Source: Acidimicrobiaceae bacterium
Lineage (GTDB): Bacteria > Actinomycetota > Acidimicrobiia > Acidimicrobiales > Bog-793
NCBI GenBank assembly: GCA_027459565.1
Contig: DAIDIA010000055.1
Coordinates: forward strand, 1-6,390
Direction: 5' to 3'
DNA length: 6,390 bases
A program made the translations under genes and the position numbers. The notes beneath the pieces are model-generated. The model saw only the letters and a program-made list of their open reading frames with translations. It was not told the DNA's origin and searched no databases. Below, one piece after another: positions 4,854 through 6,390 of this stretch (position 1 is its first letter; every line of letters begins with the position of its first letter).

Positions 4854-6353
4854 ATGTCTGAAGTCACCTCTCCCTCCCCCTCGCAGTCTGTCGACACGGT
4901 CGACTCTGTCACCTTGACGCCGATCTCCGAGATGGGAACCTTCGACGCCGAGGGCGTCTATACCCCCCGCCAGATCGTCGAGGACGATCTCGGCTCGATC
5001 TCGTTCGATGATGCGGTCAACCAGACCATCGTGGAGTTCGAAGACGGCGACATTGTCAAGGGAACCGTCGTCAAGGTCGACCGCGACGAGGTCCTCCTTG
5101 ACATCGGATTCAAGTCCGAGGGCGTGATCCCGGGACGCGAGCTCTCGATCCGTCATGACGTCGATGCACACGAGATCGTCAAGATCGGAGATGTCGTCGA
5201 GGCGCTTGTCCTCCAGAAGGAGGACAAGGAGGGCCGGTTGGTGCTCTCGAAAAAGCGCGCGCAGTACGAGCGCGCATGGGGGACCATCGAGAAGACGAAG
5301 GAGACCGAGGGCGTCGTGCGCGGTCTTGTCATCGAGGTCGTCAAGGGCGGACTCATAATGGACATCGGCCTGCGCGGATTCCTGCCGGCCTCACTTGTCG
5401 AACTCCGCCGCGTGCGTGACCTCGCTCCCTACATCGGCCGCACGCTCGACGCGAAGATCATCGAGCTCGACAAGAACCGCAACAACGTCGTTCTGTCCCG
5501 ACGGGCCTGGCTCGAGGAGACCCAGAAGGAGCAGCGCGGCGAGTTCCTCGTCAACTTGAAGCCGGGAGAGAACCGCAAGGGCGTCATCTCCTCGGTGGTC
5601 AACTTCGGAGCATTCGTCGACCTCGGTGGCATGGATGGGCTCGTTCATGTCTCGGAGCTCTCGTGGAAGCACGTCGACCACCCGTCCTCGGTGGTCTCGG
5701 TCGGCGATGAGGTCACGGTGCAGGTGCTTGACGTCGACATGGACAAAGAACGCATCAGCCTCTCGCTCAAGGCGACGCAGTCCGACCCATGGCAGGAGTT
5801 CGCCGACGCGCACAAAGAGGGAGAGCTCGTCTACGGGCGCATCACCAAGCTCGTGCCCTTCGGTGCCTTCGTCCAGGTCGGCGACGGCATCGAGGGCCTC
5901 GTCCACATCTCGGAGATGGCGACGCACCACGTCGACCTGCCCGAGCAGGTCGTCAGCCCCGGAGAGGAGCTCTGGGTCAAGATCATCGAGATCGACCTCG
6001 AGCGCAGGCGCATCAGCCTCTCGATCAAGCAGGCCGCCGAGGGTGGCGAGGTCGCAGAGGAGTACCGCGAGGCCTTCGGCGAACACGCCTATGACGACGA
6101 GGGCAATTACATCGGCGCATATGACTACTCAAGCGTCGAGTTCACTCCGGAGACCGAGGCACAGGCGGCGTGGGCCGACTTCGCGGAGGCCAAGGGCGCA
6201 ATCGTCAAGCCACTCGAGGTCGCGCCACCGTCTGGCGACGCACCCCACAACGAGGAGTCCGCAGCGCCGGCTGCGGTCGCATCCGGGGACGACGTTCCCA
6301 AGGCTGAGGCAGCGGGCACCGGGGAAGCTGCAGGCGAGCCCGACGCCGGCTGA
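4854..6353 (+). CDS. rpsA: 30S ribosomal protein S1
   Basis: A 499-residue S1 protein with four S1 (OB-fold) RNA-binding repeats: about 64-134, 151-218, 240-308 and 323-393. In Gram-negative bacteria S1 helps structured mRNAs bind the 30S subunit; actinobacterial versions have fewer domains than the six of E. coli. Typical S1 stretches are present: KVDRDEVLLDIG, VVKGGLIMDIGLRGFLPAS, NFGAFVDLGG with GLVHVSELSW, and PFGAFVQVGDGIEGLVHISE. Residues 1-60 are acidic, Ser/Thr-rich and probably disordered. The tail from about 400 contains YDDEGNYI, which resembles the mycobacterial tail, then becomes rich in Ala, Glu, Pro and Gly. The ATG at 4854 is chosen because the 46 extra residues from the upstream ATG at 4716 show no S1 similarity and lie over the leader palindrome. 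It lies 178 nt after polA on the same strand, the conserved actinobacterial order. Confidence 0.97.
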   Translation: MSEVTSPSPSQSVDTVDSVTLTPISEMGTFDAEGVYTPRQIVEDDLGSISFDDAVNQTIVEFEDGDIVKGTVVKVDRDEVLLDIGFKSEGVIPGRELSIRHDVDAHEIVKIGDVVEALVLQKEDKEGRLVLSKKRAQYERAWGTIEKTKETEGVVRGLVIEVVKGGLIMDIGLRGFLPASLVELRRVRDLAPYIGRTLDAKIIELDKNRNNVVLSRRAWLEETQKEQRGEFLVNLKPGENRKGVISSVVNFGAFVDLGGMDGLVHVSELSWKHVDHPSSVVSVGDEVTVQVLDVDMDKERISLSLKATQSDPWQEFADAHKEGELVYGRITKLVPFGAFVQVGDGIEGLVHISEMATHHVDLPEQVVSPGEELWVKIIEIDLERRRISLSIKQAAEGGEVAEEYREAFGEHAYDDEGNYIGAYDYSSVEFTPETEAQAAWADFAEAKGAIVKPLEVAPPSGDAPHNEESAAPAAVASGDDVPKAEAAGTGEAAGEPDAG

Positions 6354-6390
6354 GCGCATCCGCACCGGACGATTCGTGCACGGCACCCCG

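Noticed and set aside
6354..6390. Possible start of a downstream gene (GTG at 6376) where coaE would be expected
   Set aside because: Only a few codons remain before the window ends, and they do not show the CoaE N-terminal P-loop, so no call can be supported.

Overview
The window is a GC-rich chromosomal segment from an actinobacterium. This is inferred from gene order and protein features, not from a database match. A PdtaR-type ANTAR response regulator lies shortly upstream of polA and rpsA, as in Mycobacterium tuberculosis (Rv1626, Rv1629, Rv1630). DNA polymerase I has a degenerate proofreading site and a tyrosine at the dideoxynucleotide-discrimination position, both known from mycobacterial enzymes. 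S1 has four S1 domains, like the mycobacterial protein. Two or three genes appear to be expressed from leaderless promoters, which are common in Actinobacteria. A deep-branching lineage such as Acidimicrobiia is possible, but I cannot establish it.

Layout, left to right. (1) 57-359, plus strand: a small protein of 100 residues, probably coiled coil, function unknown. (2) 480-1079, plus: an ANTAR-domain response regulator (pdtaR) with a TTG start and a good ribosome binding site. (3) 1080-1151: a short convergent gap with no clear terminator. (4) 1152-1829, minus: a DtxR/MntR-family metal-responsive repressor with unusual residues at the primary metal site. (5) 1830-1954: a compact divergent control region with two outward TAGnnT -10 boxes, each exactly 6 nt from a GTG start, a 10-bp palindrome, and a perfect 11-bp inverted repeat over the expected polA -35 region. 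(6) 1955-4675, plus: polA, full length. (7) 4676-4853: a 178-nt polA-rpsA gap with a candidate promoter and a palindromic, partly repeated leader. (8) 4854-6353, plus: rpsA, full length, with an acidic Ala/Glu-rich tail. The last 37 bases hold nothing I can assign; coaE follows rpsA in M. tuberculosis, but its start is not recognisable here.

The genes are mostly housekeeping: DNA repair and Okazaki-fragment processing (PolA), translation initiation (S1), signal-dependent control of transcription elongation (PdtaR) and metal-dependent repression (DtxR family). They look like a conserved neighbourhood, not one pathway. I see no mobile element, CRISPR array, tRNA, rRNA or defence system. The main points of interest are regulatory: the repeated leaderless start architecture, the inverted repeat at the polA promoter, the altered metal ligands of the DtxR-family protein and the structured rpsA leader.
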